From Azophilus sp965221755 (GTDB lineage: Bacteria; Pseudomonadota; Gammaproteobacteria; Pseudomonadales; Azotimanducaceae): a stretch of 64,000 bases of DNA. Position numbers and translations under genes: made by a program. The stretch spans positions 620,001 to 684,000 of the forward strand of contig OZ244921.1 in NCBI GenBank assembly GCA_965221755.1, read 5' to 3'. Under the pieces are notes generated by a model, which was not told the origin of the DNA, ran no database searches, and saw nothing but the letters and a program-made list of their open reading frames with translations. Of this stretch, positions 42,128-52,332 are shown piece after piece; positions within the stretch are counted from its first letter, which is position 1; every line of letters begins with the position of its first letter.

Positions 42128-45100
42128 CTAAGCCGCCGCCATTGCCGCCGCCTCAACCACATCCACGGATACGATTCGCGACACGCCCGGCTCGCCCATG
42201 GTGACGCCCATGAGGTAGTCGGCCATCTCCATGGTGATCTTGTTGTGGGTCACCACCACGAACTGCACCTCACGGGACATCTCGCCGATGAGCTCGGCAA
42301 AGCGGCCTACGTTGGAATCGTCCAACTCCGCATCCACCTCGTCGAGCAGGCACACCGGGCTGGGGTTGAGTTGAAAGATGGAGAAGATGAGCGCCACCGC
42401 GGTCAAGGCCTTCTCGCCACCCGACAGCAGGTTGACGCTCGCATTGCGCTTGCCAAGCGGCTGCGCCATGACCGACACCCCCGTATCCAGGAGATCATTG
42501 CCAGTCAGCTCAAGATGGGCGCGCCCGCCGCCAAACACTTTCGGGAACAGCGCGCCGAAGTGGGCGTTGACCCGCTCGAAGGTGTCCTTGAATCGTTCCC
42601 GAGTCACCCGGTCGATCTTGTGGATGGCCTGGAACAGCGTCTCCAGCGCCTTGCTCAAGTCTTCGTGCTGAGCATCGAGATGGGCCTTGCGCTCCGACTG
42701 CGCCTCGCACTCGTCGATGGCCGCCAAGTTGATGGGGCCGAGCCTGCGAACGCGCCGGTCCAACGCCTCAAGCCGCTCCACCCAGGTCGCTTCGACCGCC
42801 GCCTCCGGCAGCTGCGCCACAAGGGGCTGCAACTCGAAGCCGGCGGCCGCGATCCGCTCGGCCAAGTGGGCGGCCTGCACCCGCAATCCCTCACGCTCCA
42901 CGCGAACCGCCTCAAGGCCTTCGCGGACGTCGTTGACCGCCTGCTCAGCGCGGTTCCGCTCCGCCTGGAGCTCGCGCAGGCGGGCATCCACGGCGCCGCT
43001 GCGCTGCCGCAGCTCGCCCAGCTCCGCCTCCACGGCCACCCGGCTGCCGAGATTCGCCTGCAGGTTGCGCTCCAACTCGGGCAGCGGGCCCTCGCTGGCC
43101 GCTTGGCCCTCTTCAATTCGGCGGCGGCGCTCCGCCAACTCCTCGGCTTGAGCCTTGAGGCGCCGACTGGCGGTGCGGCTGGCCTGGCGGCGCGACAGCA
43201 GCCCCTGATGCTCCGCTTGCCGAGCATGGAAGCGGTCATGGGCGGTGCGGGCCGCGCCTCGCGCCTGCTCCAGGCCGGCGGCAAGGCGGGACTTGTCGGC
43301 AGCCAACGCGCGCCTTGAATCGCCCTCGCCGGCACGGGCCTGCTCAACAGCCCGCAGCGCGGCTTGGGCCTGCTCGAGCCGTTCACGCTCCTGGTCGAGT
43401 TGGCCTGCGGCCTCCTGCCGTTCCTGCCGCAATCGGTCGCGGCGGGCCAACGCCTCCTCCAGCCGCACCTGCCGAACGCCGTGGTCGGCCTTCAGTTCGC
43501 CGAGCTGGCCCTGCACCTCATCGGTCTGGCGGCGCAAGCGCTCACGCTCCGCCTCCAGCGCCCGAATGCGCTCGGCAGCCTCGTCCGCCAGCCGTTTGCA
43601 GGCCTCAAGCGCCTGCTCAGCTTCGGCCGACTGCAGTTCCAAGGCTTCAATGTCCTGCGCCCGCTCGATGATGCCCGCATCCTGCTCGACGCTGGGCATG
43701 TGGCGCAGCCAGTCGCGGCCCACCCACAGGCCATTGCGGGTGATGATGCTCTCGCCGGGACCCAAGTGAACTCGGTGGCGGCGGGCGAGCGCATCGGATT
43801 CGGCCGCAAACACGCCGTACAGCAATGAGTCGAGCTTGAACTCGGAACGCCGCACCAAGGAGACCAAGCTCGGCAGCTCACGCTGCGCCTCAGCCTCCAG
43901 CCGACCCTCGACCAAGGCCAGCCGACCCGCCCCAAGAGCGTCCAGCCCGGTGGCGTAGGGTTCCAGTTCGGCGACCCGCAAGGCTTGCACGAAGTCGCCC
44001 AGAACCACCTCCACGGCGTGCTCCCATCCGGGCGCCACGCTAAGCGTCTCGCCAAGCCGCTCGGAGCCGTCGAGCCCCTGGTCCTTAAGCCAAGCCTGAA
44101 CGCCCGCATCGGAACGCCCCAAGGCGGCCTCCTGCACGGCCCGCAAACCGGCCAGGTCGTGGCGCAGGCGCTGCGCGCCGGCACGGGCGCGCTCCAGTTC
44201 CTGCTGGCGTTCCGCCAGCGCCTCCCGAGCGGCAACGTGCTCGGCAAGACAGCTTTGGGCAGCGTCATCGAGCCGGCTGCGCTGCCGTTCCAAGCCATCG
44301 ATCCGCTGCGCCAGACCATCAACCTCGCCGCCGTCGGCCGGCGGCGCCAAACCCTCATCCCCAACTTGGGCGATGCGGGCCTCAAGCCGCTCGATGCCTT
44401 GGCTGAACTGATCGATGCGCGCCGCCTGAATGCCGGCATCGCGCTCATGGCGGGCGGCCTGCCGGTTGAACGCATCCCAGTCCGCCTGCCACCGCCGGTA
44501 GCCCTCCTCCAAGTCCCGCAGGGCGGTCAGCGCCTCGCGATCAGCCGCTTCGGCCGCCTCAACGGCCGGCCCCATTTGGGCGATGGCCTCGTCGAGCGAC
44601 TCGCTCTCCGACCGGTCGAGGCGCAATTGGCGGGCCGCCTCCTCGCCAAGCTGCCGCACCTTGGCGAGCTCGGCGCGCAGTTGCTCAAGGCGCTCCCGAT
44701 GCAAGCGGATGCTCCCCTCATCGCGCTCGATGTCGGCGCCGAGCTTGTAGTAGCGTCCCTGGGCCTGGGCGAGCGCATCGCCCGCCTTGGCCTGATCGGC
44801 GCGCAGCCGCTCCAACTCCGCCTCAATGCGCCGCTGTTCGGCCCGCTTGCCCTCAAGCGCCGCATCCCGGCGGCTGATGTCGCCATCCATGGCATCCAGC
44901 CGGTTCGCAAGGCCGCGGCTCTGAATGGCGCGCAGCTCGGCGCCCAACTGCCGCTCCTGGGCTTTGAGCGTTCGATACCGTTCCGCCGCCTTGGCTTGGC
45001 GCTGCAGCCGCGCCAGCTGCCCGGCCAACTCCTCGCGGATGTCCTGGACCCGATCAAGGTTCTCCCGGGTGTGCTTGATGCGGTTCTCGGTTTCCCGGCG

Positions 45101-45628
45101 CCGTTCCTTGTACTTGGAGATGCCGGCGGCCTCCTCGAGATAGACGCGCAACTCCTCGGGTCGAGCCTTCACCAAGTCGCTGATCATGCCCTGGCCGATG
45201 ATCGAGTAGCTGCGCGGCCCGAAGCCGGTGCCATGGAAGATGTCCTGGATGTCGCGCCGCCGGCAGCGGGCGCCGTTCATGAAATACTGGGAGCCGGCCT
45301 CTCGGGTGACCTCCCGGCGAATCGAAATTTCCGCGTAGGATGAGAACTCGCCGCCGACGCGGCCATCGGAGTTGTCGAACGCCAGTTCGACGATGGCGAC
45401 CCCCGCAGCCTTGCGGTTCGCCGTGCCGTTGAAAATGAGGTCGCCCTGCTCCTCGCCCCGCAGCTGGCGGGCGGAGGACTCGCCCATGACCCAGCGCACG
45501 GCGTCAATGATGTTGGATTTGCCGCAGCCGTTGGGGCCGACCACGGCGCAGCGATTGCCGGGGAAGCGAACCGTTGTCGAATCGACAAAGGACTTGAAGC
45601 CAGCCAGCTTGATCCGCTTAAGTCGCAT
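42128..45628 (-). CDS. smc: Chromosome segregation protein SMC
   Basis: 1166 residues from the ATG at 45628, giving MRLKRIKLAGFKSF, the standard SMC start. Walker A GPNGCGKSN, a Q-loop region, two long coiled-coil arms around a hinge (about 510-660), signature LLSGGEKALTAVALIF and Walker B LLDEVDAELDD are all present. It condenses and organises the chromosome with ScpAB. It is the first gene of the smc-zipA-ligA run. Confidence 0.96.
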   Translation of the reverse strand: MRLKRIKLAGFKSFVDSTTVRFPGNRCAVVGPNGCGKSNIIDAVRWVMGESSARQLRGEEQGDLIFNGTANRKAAGVAIVELAFDNSDGRVGGEFSSYAEISIRREVTREAGSQYFMNGARCRRRDIQDIFHGTGFGPRSYSIIGQGMISDLVKARPEELRVYLEEAAGISKYKERRRETENRIKHTRENLDRVQDIREELAGQLARLQRQAKAAERYRTLKAQERQLGAELRAIQSRGLANRLDAMDGDISRRDAALEGKRAEQRRIEAELERLRADQAKAGDALAQAQGRYYKLGADIERDEGSIRLHRERLEQLRAELAKVRQLGEEAARQLRLDRSESESLDEAIAQMGPAVEAAEAADREALTALRDLEEGYRRWQADWDAFNRQAARHERDAGIQAARIDQFSQGIERLEARIAQVGDEGLAPPADGGEVDGLAQRIDGLERQRSRLDDAAQSCLAEHVAAREALAERQQELERARAGAQRLRHDLAGLRAVQEAALGRSDAGVQAWLKDQGLDGSERLGETLSVAPGWEHAVEVVLGDFVQALRVAELEPYATGLDALGAGRLALVEGRLEAEAQRELPSLVSLVRRSEFKLDSLLYGVFAAESDALARRHRVHLGPGESIITRNGLWVGRDWLRHMPSVEQDAGIIERAQDIEALELQSAEAEQALEACKRLADEAAERIRALEAERERLRRQTDEVQGQLGELKADHGVRQVRLEEALARRDRLRQERQEAAGQLDQERERLEQAQAALRAVEQARAGEGDSRRALAADKSRLAAGLEQARGAARTAHDRFHARQAEHQGLLSRRQASRTASRRLKAQAEELAERRRRIEEGQAASEGPLPELERNLQANLGSRVAVEAELGELRQRSGAVDARLRELQAERNRAEQAVNDVREGLEAVRVEREGLRVQAAHLAERIAAAGFELQPLVAQLPEAAVEATWVERLEALDRRVRRLGPINLAAIDECEAQSERKAHLDAQHEDLSKALETLFQAIHKIDRVTRERFKDTFERVNAHFGALFPKVFGGGRAHLELTGNDLLDTGVSVMAQPLGKRNASVNLLSGGEKALTAVALIFSIFQLNPSPVCLLDEVDAELDDSNVGRFAELIGEMSREVQFVVVTHNKITMEMADYLMGVTMGEPGVSRIVSVDVVEAAAMAAA

Positions 45629-46178
45629 TGCATTCCACGAGCGACCCGGCAACGCCAGCGACCGCCCATTCAACAACACTATCTCGTATCCGCAACCGCC
45701 TGTGGGTGAGGCATCCCATTACGCTTGCCGATGCGAGCCCTGGAGCGGCCAAGCGGGATGAAACGCGCCGTGCCACTCGTTGGCCGGCTAGTCTAACGCA
45801 TAAGGAAACCCTGATTCCAGTGCCTGCGCGACCTGACGGTCGCGGATGGAGTTTCGCCGGCGCGAAACTCCGCGCTCGTCGCGTGGGTCGGATTCCGATA
45901 TGTTAAACCCGCACATTGCGCGACCTGACGGTCGCGGATGGAGTTTCGCCGGCGCGAAACTCCGCGCCGTGGAAGCTTTAGCGGCGGCTACGTCCGGGGC
46001 GAGGGGCGTTGGAGTTCGCCGGCGCGAAACTCCGCTGCCGTTGCGGGGGGACGGTTCCGAAGCGCTTAGCGATCCGCGCCCCGCTTGACTGATGGCATAA
46101 TCAGCATCAAGGCCATTTCATTGGCAAGTAAACTAACAAGCGGTGGGCCAAAGCCGATCTGAGGAAGCCTCGGCAACG
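45629..46178. repeat. Intergenic region with tandem REP-like units
   Basis: No gene. From about 45825 two near-identical ~92-bp units (45825-45916, 45917-45990) each contain GCGCGACCTGACGGTCGC and the palindrome GGAGTTTCGCCGGCGCGAAACTCC-type core, and a third partial copy follows near 46012. The part next to smc (45629-45820) should hold its promoter but shows no clear element. Confidence 0.75.
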
Positions 46179-46934
46179 ATGAAAGGGTGTTTTGCCGCAA
46201 CGATTCCTTTGCTGCTCGGCGGCTGCATTGCCGTGGATGAGCAACCGGCGCGTTACGAGGAGTTGCGCAGCGCAATGCAAGGCGTGCGCGACGACGTCGC
46301 CGCCGCTTCGAGTGCCGTTGCCGCGCTGGCCGGTCTGGTCAAGGATCGGGACGCCAGCTTCAGCCTGCGCCTGGAGGCCATCGAGCATGAGATGGCCAAG
46401 CCCGTCCAAGTGCCCGCCCCGATCTGCAAAGCGCCCGAGCCGGTCGTTGCGCAATCGCCCCGGGCTTGCGAAGCGTCCTTCGCCGCGACCGTGGTCGAAA
46501 GCGAGGAGAAGATAACCGTCGGCCAATTGGAGCGCATCCGCATTGAGCCGCAGGGCGTGGTGCTGACGGCGCGCATCGACACCGGCGCCAACTCCAATTC
46601 GCTAAGCGCCGAAGACTTGGTGCACTTCGAGCGCGACGGCGAGGATTGGGTGCGCTTCAACGTGCGCACCGACGATGGCGAGGTCAACGCGATGGAACGC
46701 GAGGTGCAGCGCCACGTTCGGGTCATCCAACAATCCGATCCCGAGGGCAGCCGGCGGCCCATGGTCTTCCTGCGCGTGCGCCTCGGCAGCGTGCTGGGCA
46801 ATTTCGAGTTCAACCTGACCGACCGGTCGCACCTGAAGCACCCCGTCATCCTGGGCCGAGAGTTCCTCGCCGACCTGATGCTGGTTGATGTCGGACAGGA
46901 GTTCCTGCAGCCCCTGCCCGACCGCGGCTTCTAA
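46179..46934 (+). CDS. Retropepsin-like (ATP-dependent zinc protease family) lipoprotein
   Basis: 251 residues from the ATG at 46179. Lipobox LLGGCIA; a short coiled-coil-like region; then the RimK-linked protease-like domain with IDTGANSNSLSAEDL, resembling a retropepsin Asp-Thr-Gly site, and HPVILGREFLADL. Named in databases as putative ATP-dependent zinc protease, but the motif suggests an aspartyl protease fold. It precedes the transglutaminase-like and ATP-grasp genes; the three form a conserved gammaproteobacterial set. Confidence 0.85.
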   Translation: MKGCFAATIPLLLGGCIAVDEQPARYEELRSAMQGVRDDVAAASSAVAALAGLVKDRDASFSLRLEAIEHEMAKPVQVPAPICKAPEPVVAQSPRACEASFAATVVESEEKITVGQLERIRIEPQGVVLTARIDTGANSNSLSAEDLVHFERDGEDWVRFNVRTDDGEVNAMEREVQRHVRVIQQSDPEGSRRPMVFLRVRLGSVLGNFEFNLTDRSHLKHPVILGREFLADLMLVDVGQEFLQPLPDRGF

Positions 46935-46949
46935 GGCCGCGGCGTCCGA

Positions 46950-48449
46950 ATGCAGCGTTGGCCGTTCATCCTGGCTGTGGCGTTGCTGTTCCTGACCGGC
47001 CTCGGCATCGCCGCCTACCGACATCTGGACACCGGCATGCCGCTGCTGCCCGGCCAGGAGCGCACGGTCTGGCAAGTGGAGGCGCGCATCGCCTTTGCCG
47101 CCGATGGAGGAACCGCCGAAGCGCTGCTCACCCTGCCCCCGGACCAGAGCGGCTTCGAGTTCATCAGCGAAACCGGCGCCTCCCCGGGCTTCGGCTTCGC
47201 CATTAACCGATCCGGCCCCCAACGCCGCGCCCATTGGACCAAACGCGCCGTTGAGGGCGGCCAAACCCTGTTCTACAAGCTGGACTTGGTTCAGGACGCC
47301 GGGCGGCGGGTTGTTGAGGAGCAGCCCAAACGCCGCCGGGCCGCTTCGTTTGACGGGGCCCACGCCACCGCCGCCACCGAGGTTCTCAACGCGCTCACGC
47401 CCAAGTCGGCCAACGCGCAGTCGCTGGCCGAGCAATTGATTAAGGAGATCAACACCGAACCCCTGGACCAGAACATGAGCCTGCTGCTGCAGCGCCACTC
47501 CCCGGTTCGCCTGATCGGCGCGTTGCTGGGCCAAGCCAATGTCACCGCCCGGGAGGTGAAGGCGCTGCGCCTGCTCGACGGTCGCCGCCGCCAGCGCCTG
47601 CGCGACTACCTGCAGGTCTGGCACGACGACGGTTGGCTGCTCTTCGACCCCCGGCGCGGGTTGATCGAGGACACCGCCCACATCCTCGTCTGGCAGACCG
47701 GCAACCCAGCGGTCCTGGAAGTGATCGGCGGCGCCCGCAGCCGGGTCACCTTCTCCATGGTCAGTCAAGACCAACCCGCTCTGGGGTTGGCACGGGAGCG
47801 CTACAACCCCTTCGACCTGTCGCTGCAAAACCTGCCCATTGCCGAACAGGGCATGTTCAAGCTGATCATGACCTTGCCGGTCGGCGCGTTGGTGGTGGTG
47901 TTCATGCGCCTGCTGGTCGGCGTGCGCACCTCCGGCACCTTCATGCCGGTGCTGATCGCCCTGGCTTTTCTGCAGACCGAACTGCTGGCGGGCTTGGTCG
48001 GACTGGTGCTCGTGGTCGGCGCCGGATTGCTGCTGCGCTTCTACCTCTCCGCCCTGAACCTGCTGCTGGTGGCGCGCATCGCCACCATCGTCGTGCTGGT
48101 CATCGCCTTGGTCACCGTGCTGGCGGCGGTCAGCTACCGCTTGGGGTTGATCAGCGGGCTGGCGATCACTTTCTTCCCAATGGTCATTCTGGCCTGGACG
48201 GTGGAGCGCATGTCCATCCTGTGGGAGGAGGAAGGCCCGCTTGAGGCGCTGACTCAGGGCGCTGGGAGCCTGCTGGTGGCCGTGCTCGCCTACTTGGTGA
48301 TGAGCTTGGCCACGGTGCGCCACCTGGCCTTCAACTTTCCCGAGCTGCACCTGTGCGTGCTGGCCGCCATCCTGCTGCTCGGACGCTACACCGGCTACCG
48401 GCTCCTGGAGTTGCATCGCTTCACGCCCTTTGTGCAGCGCTCGCCGTGA
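46950..48449 (+). CDS. Inactive-transglutaminase/7TM domain protein
   Basis: 499 residues: an N-terminal membrane anchor, a periplasmic transglutaminase-like domain that lacks an obvious Cys-His-Asp triad (about 40-280), then seven membrane helices (MTLPVGALVVVFMRLLVG through ILLLGRYTGY). It begins 15 bases after the protease-like gene and overlaps the ATP-grasp gene by four bases. The set probably senses or modifies peptides, but no substrate is known. Confidence 0.87.
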   Translation: MQRWPFILAVALLFLTGLGIAAYRHLDTGMPLLPGQERTVWQVEARIAFAADGGTAEALLTLPPDQSGFEFISETGASPGFGFAINRSGPQRRAHWTKRAVEGGQTLFYKLDLVQDAGRRVVEEQPKRRRAASFDGAHATAATEVLNALTPKSANAQSLAEQLIKEINTEPLDQNMSLLLQRHSPVRLIGALLGQANVTAREVKALRLLDGRRRQRLRDYLQVWHDDGWLLFDPRRGLIEDTAHILVWQTGNPAVLEVIGGARSRVTFSMVSQDQPALGLARERYNPFDLSLQNLPIAEQGMFKLIMTLPVGALVVVFMRLLVGVRTSGTFMPVLIALAFLQTELLAGLVGLVLVVGAGLLLRFYLSALNLLLVARIATIVVLVIALVTVLAAVSYRLGLISGLAITFFPMVILAWTVERMSILWEEEGPLEALTQGAGSLLVAVLAYLVMSLATVRHLAFNFPELHLCVLAAILLLGRYTGYRLLELHRFTPFVQRSP

Positions 48450-49408
48450 GCTGGCTCGTCAGCCCCCGCACACTGCGCCGCCAAGGCGTCATGGGCATGA
48501 ACCAACGCAACCTCCACTTCGTTGGCCGGCACAACCCGCGCCAAGCCTATCCGCTGGTGGACAACAAGCTGCGCACCAAGCGGCTGGCCAAGAAAGCCGG
48601 CATTCCCATGCCCGACCTGCTGCATGAAGTGTCCCGGCAGCACCAGATCGAGGCCATCGAACCGAATTTGAGCCGGCTTGATGAATTCGTCATCAAGCCG
48701 GCCCACGGCAGCGGCGGCAAGGGCATCCTGGTCATCGCCAGCCGCAACCGGGGCGCCTTCGTCAAGAGCAGCGGGGAGCGGGTTGACCTGAACCACATCA
48801 AGCACCTGCTCACCAACATCATCAGCGGCCTCTATTCGCTCGGCGGCCGCTCGGACGACGCGATCATCGAATCCCTGGTGCAAGCCCACCCCATGTTCGA
48901 CAAGCTCAGCATTGACGGGGTGCCGGACATCCGGGTCATCGTCTTCCAGGGCTTTCCGGTCATGGCCATGCTGCGCTTGGGCACCCATGCCTCCGACGGC
49001 AAGGCCAACCTGCACCAAGGCGCCATCGGCGTCGGCCTCGACCTGCGAACCGGCGAAGGCATCGGCGCGGTGCAGCGCAACCGGCCGCTGACCCAGCACC
49101 CCGACACCGGCGAGCCGCTGCGAGGCATCGCCATCCCCAGCTGGCGCGACCTGCTGACCCTGGCCGCGCGCTGCCACGACGTGACCGGCCTCGGCTACCT
49201 CGGCTGCGACATCGTCATCGACGCTGACAAAGGCCCGCTGCTGCTGGAAATGAACGCCCGCCCCGGACTTGCCATCCAAATCGCCAACGGCAGCGGCCTT
49301 GGGCAGCGCCTAAAAGCCATCGAAGCCTTGGAGCTGTTCGCGCCCAGCCTGGAGGAGCGGGTGGACCATGCGATGAACGGGCTGGGCGGCGCCTGCGGAA
49401 CCGAATGA
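48446..49408 (+). CDS. Alpha-L-glutamate ligase-like ATP-grasp protein
   Basis: 320 residues from a GTG at 48446 overlapping the preceding stop. ATP-grasp signatures: FVIKPAHGSGGKGI (lysine and glycine-rich loop) and GCDIVIDADKGPLLLEMNARPGL (metal-binding acidic residues). It is a RimK relative that would ligate an amino acid to a carboxylate of unknown target. Third gene of the protease-transglutaminase-ligase set. Confidence 0.9.
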   Translation: MSWLVSPRTLRRQGVMGMNQRNLHFVGRHNPRQAYPLVDNKLRTKRLAKKAGIPMPDLLHEVSRQHQIEAIEPNLSRLDEFVIKPAHGSGGKGILVIASRNRGAFVKSSGERVDLNHIKHLLTNIISGLYSLGGRSDDAIIESLVQAHPMFDKLSIDGVPDIRVIVFQGFPVMAMLRLGTHASDGKANLHQGAIGVGLDLRTGEGIGAVQRNRPLTQHPDTGEPLRGIAIPSWRDLLTLAARCHDVTGLGYLGCDIVIDADKGPLLLEMNARPGLAIQIANGSGLGQRLKAIEALELFAPSLEERVDHAMNGLGGACGTE

Positions 49409-49652
49409 GCCTTGGCTTTGACGACTGGTAATTTTATTTCGGCAACGGGCCACTGATCCGCTGCATGGCGAGCCGAAATCCAGCGTATGCGTCGGGCCAT
49501 CCAACGTCGGCTGAAAAGCGCAAGCGCGTCGTGGAGAGGCCGACGGTTGACGGTCTCCTCCACAATGGCGAAATCAAGCTGGGATGGGAGGGCCTGTCAG
49601 CTTTTGACGGGTGGGGTACACTGCCTGAGAGCCTTAAGCGCTGGGAGGCGTC

Positions 49653-50317
49653 GTGCCCGCACATCGCCAAACCGACTTCAACGCGGCGCTGGCCCAGAAA
49701 ATCGCACACGAGACCTCGCCCCGTGACCGGCGCTGCATTTCGTAGGACGCCACGACGAAATCACCAAATTCACGAATAGGGGACTGAAGGGCTGTCTTGA
49801 CCGCGAGCAATCCATTTTCCTCATCTACCAAGGTGCGCCCGGTAGCGGAAAAACAACATTCGCCAACCATCTTGCCCAAACGATGCAAGACGATGCGGTT
49901 TTCATCAAGGTTGAGCCGCACCACCTGACAGATCGCCAATCACTTATCCTCCGAGTGCGAGACGGGGCGATGACACAAGGCGGACAATGGGGCGTGTTGG
50001 CCGCGCGATGGGCGGGCATGGCGGAGGTAAAGGGCTACAAGTACCGCAAGCAAGCCTGCCACGAGGTTCTTTTGGAAGTCGGCAAGGGCCGGTGCAAGGA
50101 GACCTTGGAAGCACTGTCCATTTTGACAAGAGACAAAATCAATATCCACTCAACCTTGGGCGGCGACATGGAGGAAGCAAAGTCCTTGGCACTAGGGTTG
50201 ATTGATCGAGGCATCCTGCAACAAGAGAACGATCTATGGACACTCGCCATACCGTCAATGGCTGATTGGGCGCAACGGCAAATTCAGCATCAACAGGACA
50301 GGGACTTGGGGCGATGA
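49653..50317 (+). pseudogene. AAA ATPase with a frameshift (short relative of the 11547 gene)
   Basis: A GTG at 49653 with GGGAGG upstream starts VPAHRQTDFNAALAQKIAHE and runs to a TAG at 49742; homology continues one frame over as FVGRHDEITKFTNRG with Walker A YQGAPGSGKTT and ends LAIPSMADWAQRQ. The shift is in a T run near 49738. No Walker B is evident, and the region after DRQSLILRV is short, so an internal deletion is also likely. The C-terminal motif matches the ATPases at 11547 and 14454. Confidence 0.65.
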
Positions 50318-50552
50318 ATGGGCCAACGCCATGCTCGTGGATGGCTGGTCCGCGCCCGTCAAGAGGAAGGGTGCTGGGTTTGATCCATGAACAGGCGCAG
50401 CGGAAAAAACACGATACCCGTATTCAGACCTAACCAAACCATCCCTGCCATTCAACATGGAGAAAGCGTTTGAGGATTTCCTTGTCGGAAACGGCCCCGT
50501 CGGAAGCAGCCCCCTGTCCGCAGGCGGAGCGGAATCGGACCCGAGCATCGTG

Positions 50553-50705
50553 AAGCGCCCTTCGGGAGCGCCTGTGGGACGCGCCGGCGGCGTTGCGGCT
50601 CGGAGCCCTCAATCGGGGAGCCCGAGGGGATTGCCCCTCGCCGGGCATTGTGCGGGGGCCTGCCGCACGGCTTCGCCGCGCCTTGCCGGCACACCCCACA
50701 GGCGG
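50553..50705 (+). ncRNA. Possible structured RNA or GC-rich repeat with nested hairpins
   Basis: A 10-bp outer stem (50569-50578 with 50695-50704) encloses at least three hairpins: GGCT-CGG-AGCC at 50597-50607, a 7-bp stem at 50623-50640 with an ATTG loop, and a 6-bp stem at 50650-50668. A further hairpin precedes it at about 50553-50570. No protein is apparent across 50318-50744, which is otherwise empty. Strand is not settled. The folding is by eye only. Confidence 0.3.
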
Positions 50706-50744
50706 CTCTGAACTTCTTCCCTCAAAGAGCCAAGCTCGGATCAA

Positions 50745-52250
50745 TCAAGAAGTGGCCGAAAACAGCCGTTCAAACTCCTCCCGCAGCCGGTTCTTCTGCA
50801 CTTTGCCCATGCTGTTGCGGGGCAGCGCTTCGACGTTGACCACCCGCTTGGGCTGCTTGAAGCGGGCCAGGCGACCTTCAAGAAAGGCGGTGACCTGATC
50901 GGCGGAGACCGGATCGCCCGCTGGCACGATCACGGCCACCACGCCCTCGCCGAAGTCCGGATGGGGCACGCCGATGACGGCGGATTCAGCCACCGCATCG
51001 AGTTCGTCGATGACCGACTCCACTTCCTTGGGATAGACGTTGTAGCCACCGGAAATGATCAAGTCCCGCGCCCGCCCGACGATGGACAGCCGCCCTTCGG
51101 CGTCCAGGGCGCCCAAGTCGCCGGTAATGAAGTGGCCGTCGGGGCGGAACTCCTCGGCGGTCCTCTCCGGCTGGCGCCAATAGCCCTTGAAGACGTTCTC
51201 GCCGCGCACCTCGATGCCGCCCACTTCGCCCGGCGGCAACGGCTCGCCCACCTCCCCGGTGACCCGGACCGACACGCCGGGCAAGGCGAAGCCGACGCTG
51301 CCGGCAACGCGCTCGCCATTCAGCGGGTTGGAGGTGTTGATGATGGTCTCCGACATGCCGTAGCGCTCCAGAATGCGGTGCCCCGTTCGGGCCTGCCAAG
51401 CGTCGAAGGTGGCCGGCGCCAGCGGCGCGGAGCCGCTGATGAACACCCGCACCCCGGCGCAGTGGCGGCGGCCGAAGTCCGCATCCTCCAGCAGGCGGGC
51501 GTAGAAAGTCGGCACCCCCATCATCACTGTGGACTCAGGCAGGTGCCGCTTGACCGCGCCCACCTCGAAACGGGGCAGGAAGATCGTCGGGGTGGCGCCC
51601 AGCAGGGCGCAGTGCAGGGCGATGAACAGGCCATGCACGTGGAACAGCGGCAAGGCGTGCAGCAGCACGTCGTCGTCCCGCCAGCCCCAGCACCGGCGCA
51701 GGGCCTCGGCATTGGAGCGGATGTTGTCATGGGTCAGCATCGCGCCCTTGGAGCGGCCTGTGGTGCCGGAGGTGTACACCAAGGCGGCCAAGTCGTCGCC
51801 ATTGCGTTCGGCCACGTCATGGCATGGGTTTGCGGCGTCCATGGCCTGCACGAGGCTGCCGCCGCCGCTGCCCAACGTCAGCACGGCCCCGACGCCGTGC
51901 CCATCCGCCAAGTCGGCGCTCGCGGAGTCCCGCACGAACAGCCGCGGCTGCGCATCGGCAAGAAAGTACGCCACCTCCGCGGCGGTGTAGGCGGCATTGA
52001 GCGGCACATGGACCCCGCCCGCTTGAAGCGTTGCCAAGTACAGGGCCACGGCCTCGGGCGTCTTGCCAACCTGGGCCAGCACCCGGTCGCCGGGTGCCAC
52101 GCCGGCTTGGGCCAGCACCGTGGCCAAGCGGGCGGTTCGCTCGGCCAAATCGGAGTAGGTCCACACTCCCCCATCGGCCATGCGCAGGGCGGGCCGGGCG
52201 GCACGGGACGCGAAAACGGCTAACAGATCGGCGGCGAAGTTGCCGTTCAT
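50745..52250 (-). CDS. Acyl-CoA synthetase, malonyl-CoA synthetase (MatB)-like
   Basis: 501 residues. Adenylate-forming motifs: LVYTSGTTGRSKGAML (P-loop), YGMSETIINTSNPL, GDLGALDAEGRLSIVGRARD and the catalytic Lys near LPRNSMGKVQKN. The SNPLNGERVAGSVG segment with an Arg for a second carboxylate is typical of malonyl-CoA synthetases, so malonate activation is likely, but other short acids are possible. It stands apart from the CoA-transferase at 59087. Confidence 0.87.
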   Translation of the reverse strand: MNGNFAADLLAVFASRAARPALRMADGGVWTYSDLAERTARLATVLAQAGVAPGDRVLAQVGKTPEAVALYLATLQAGGVHVPLNAAYTAAEVAYFLADAQPRLFVRDSASADLADGHGVGAVLTLGSGGGSLVQAMDAANPCHDVAERNGDDLAALVYTSGTTGRSKGAMLTHDNIRSNAEALRRCWGWRDDDVLLHALPLFHVHGLFIALHCALLGATPTIFLPRFEVGAVKRHLPESTVMMGVPTFYARLLEDADFGRRHCAGVRVFISGSAPLAPATFDAWQARTGHRILERYGMSETIINTSNPLNGERVAGSVGFALPGVSVRVTGEVGEPLPPGEVGGIEVRGENVFKGYWRQPERTAEEFRPDGHFITGDLGALDAEGRLSIVGRARDLIISGGYNVYPKEVESVIDELDAVAESAVIGVPHPDFGEGVVAVIVPAGDPVSADQVTAFLEGRLARFKQPKRVVNVEALPRNSMGKVQKNRLREEFERLFSATS

Positions 52251-52332
52251 CGGGCTCGGTTCCTTGTCCCCGGGACAAAGCCGTCACGCGCATCGGGCTT
52301 GCGCCCGTCGCCCGCCCCGCCGTGGGTTCGAG

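Noticed and set aside
46602..48416. A 604-codon minus-strand frame
   Set aside because: Antisense shadow of the transglutaminase/7TM gene, Gln- and His-rich with no domain.
50430..50744. A 104-codon minus-strand gene
   Set aside because: Arg/Ala/Pro-rich, no ribosome site and overlaps a region of strong hairpins.
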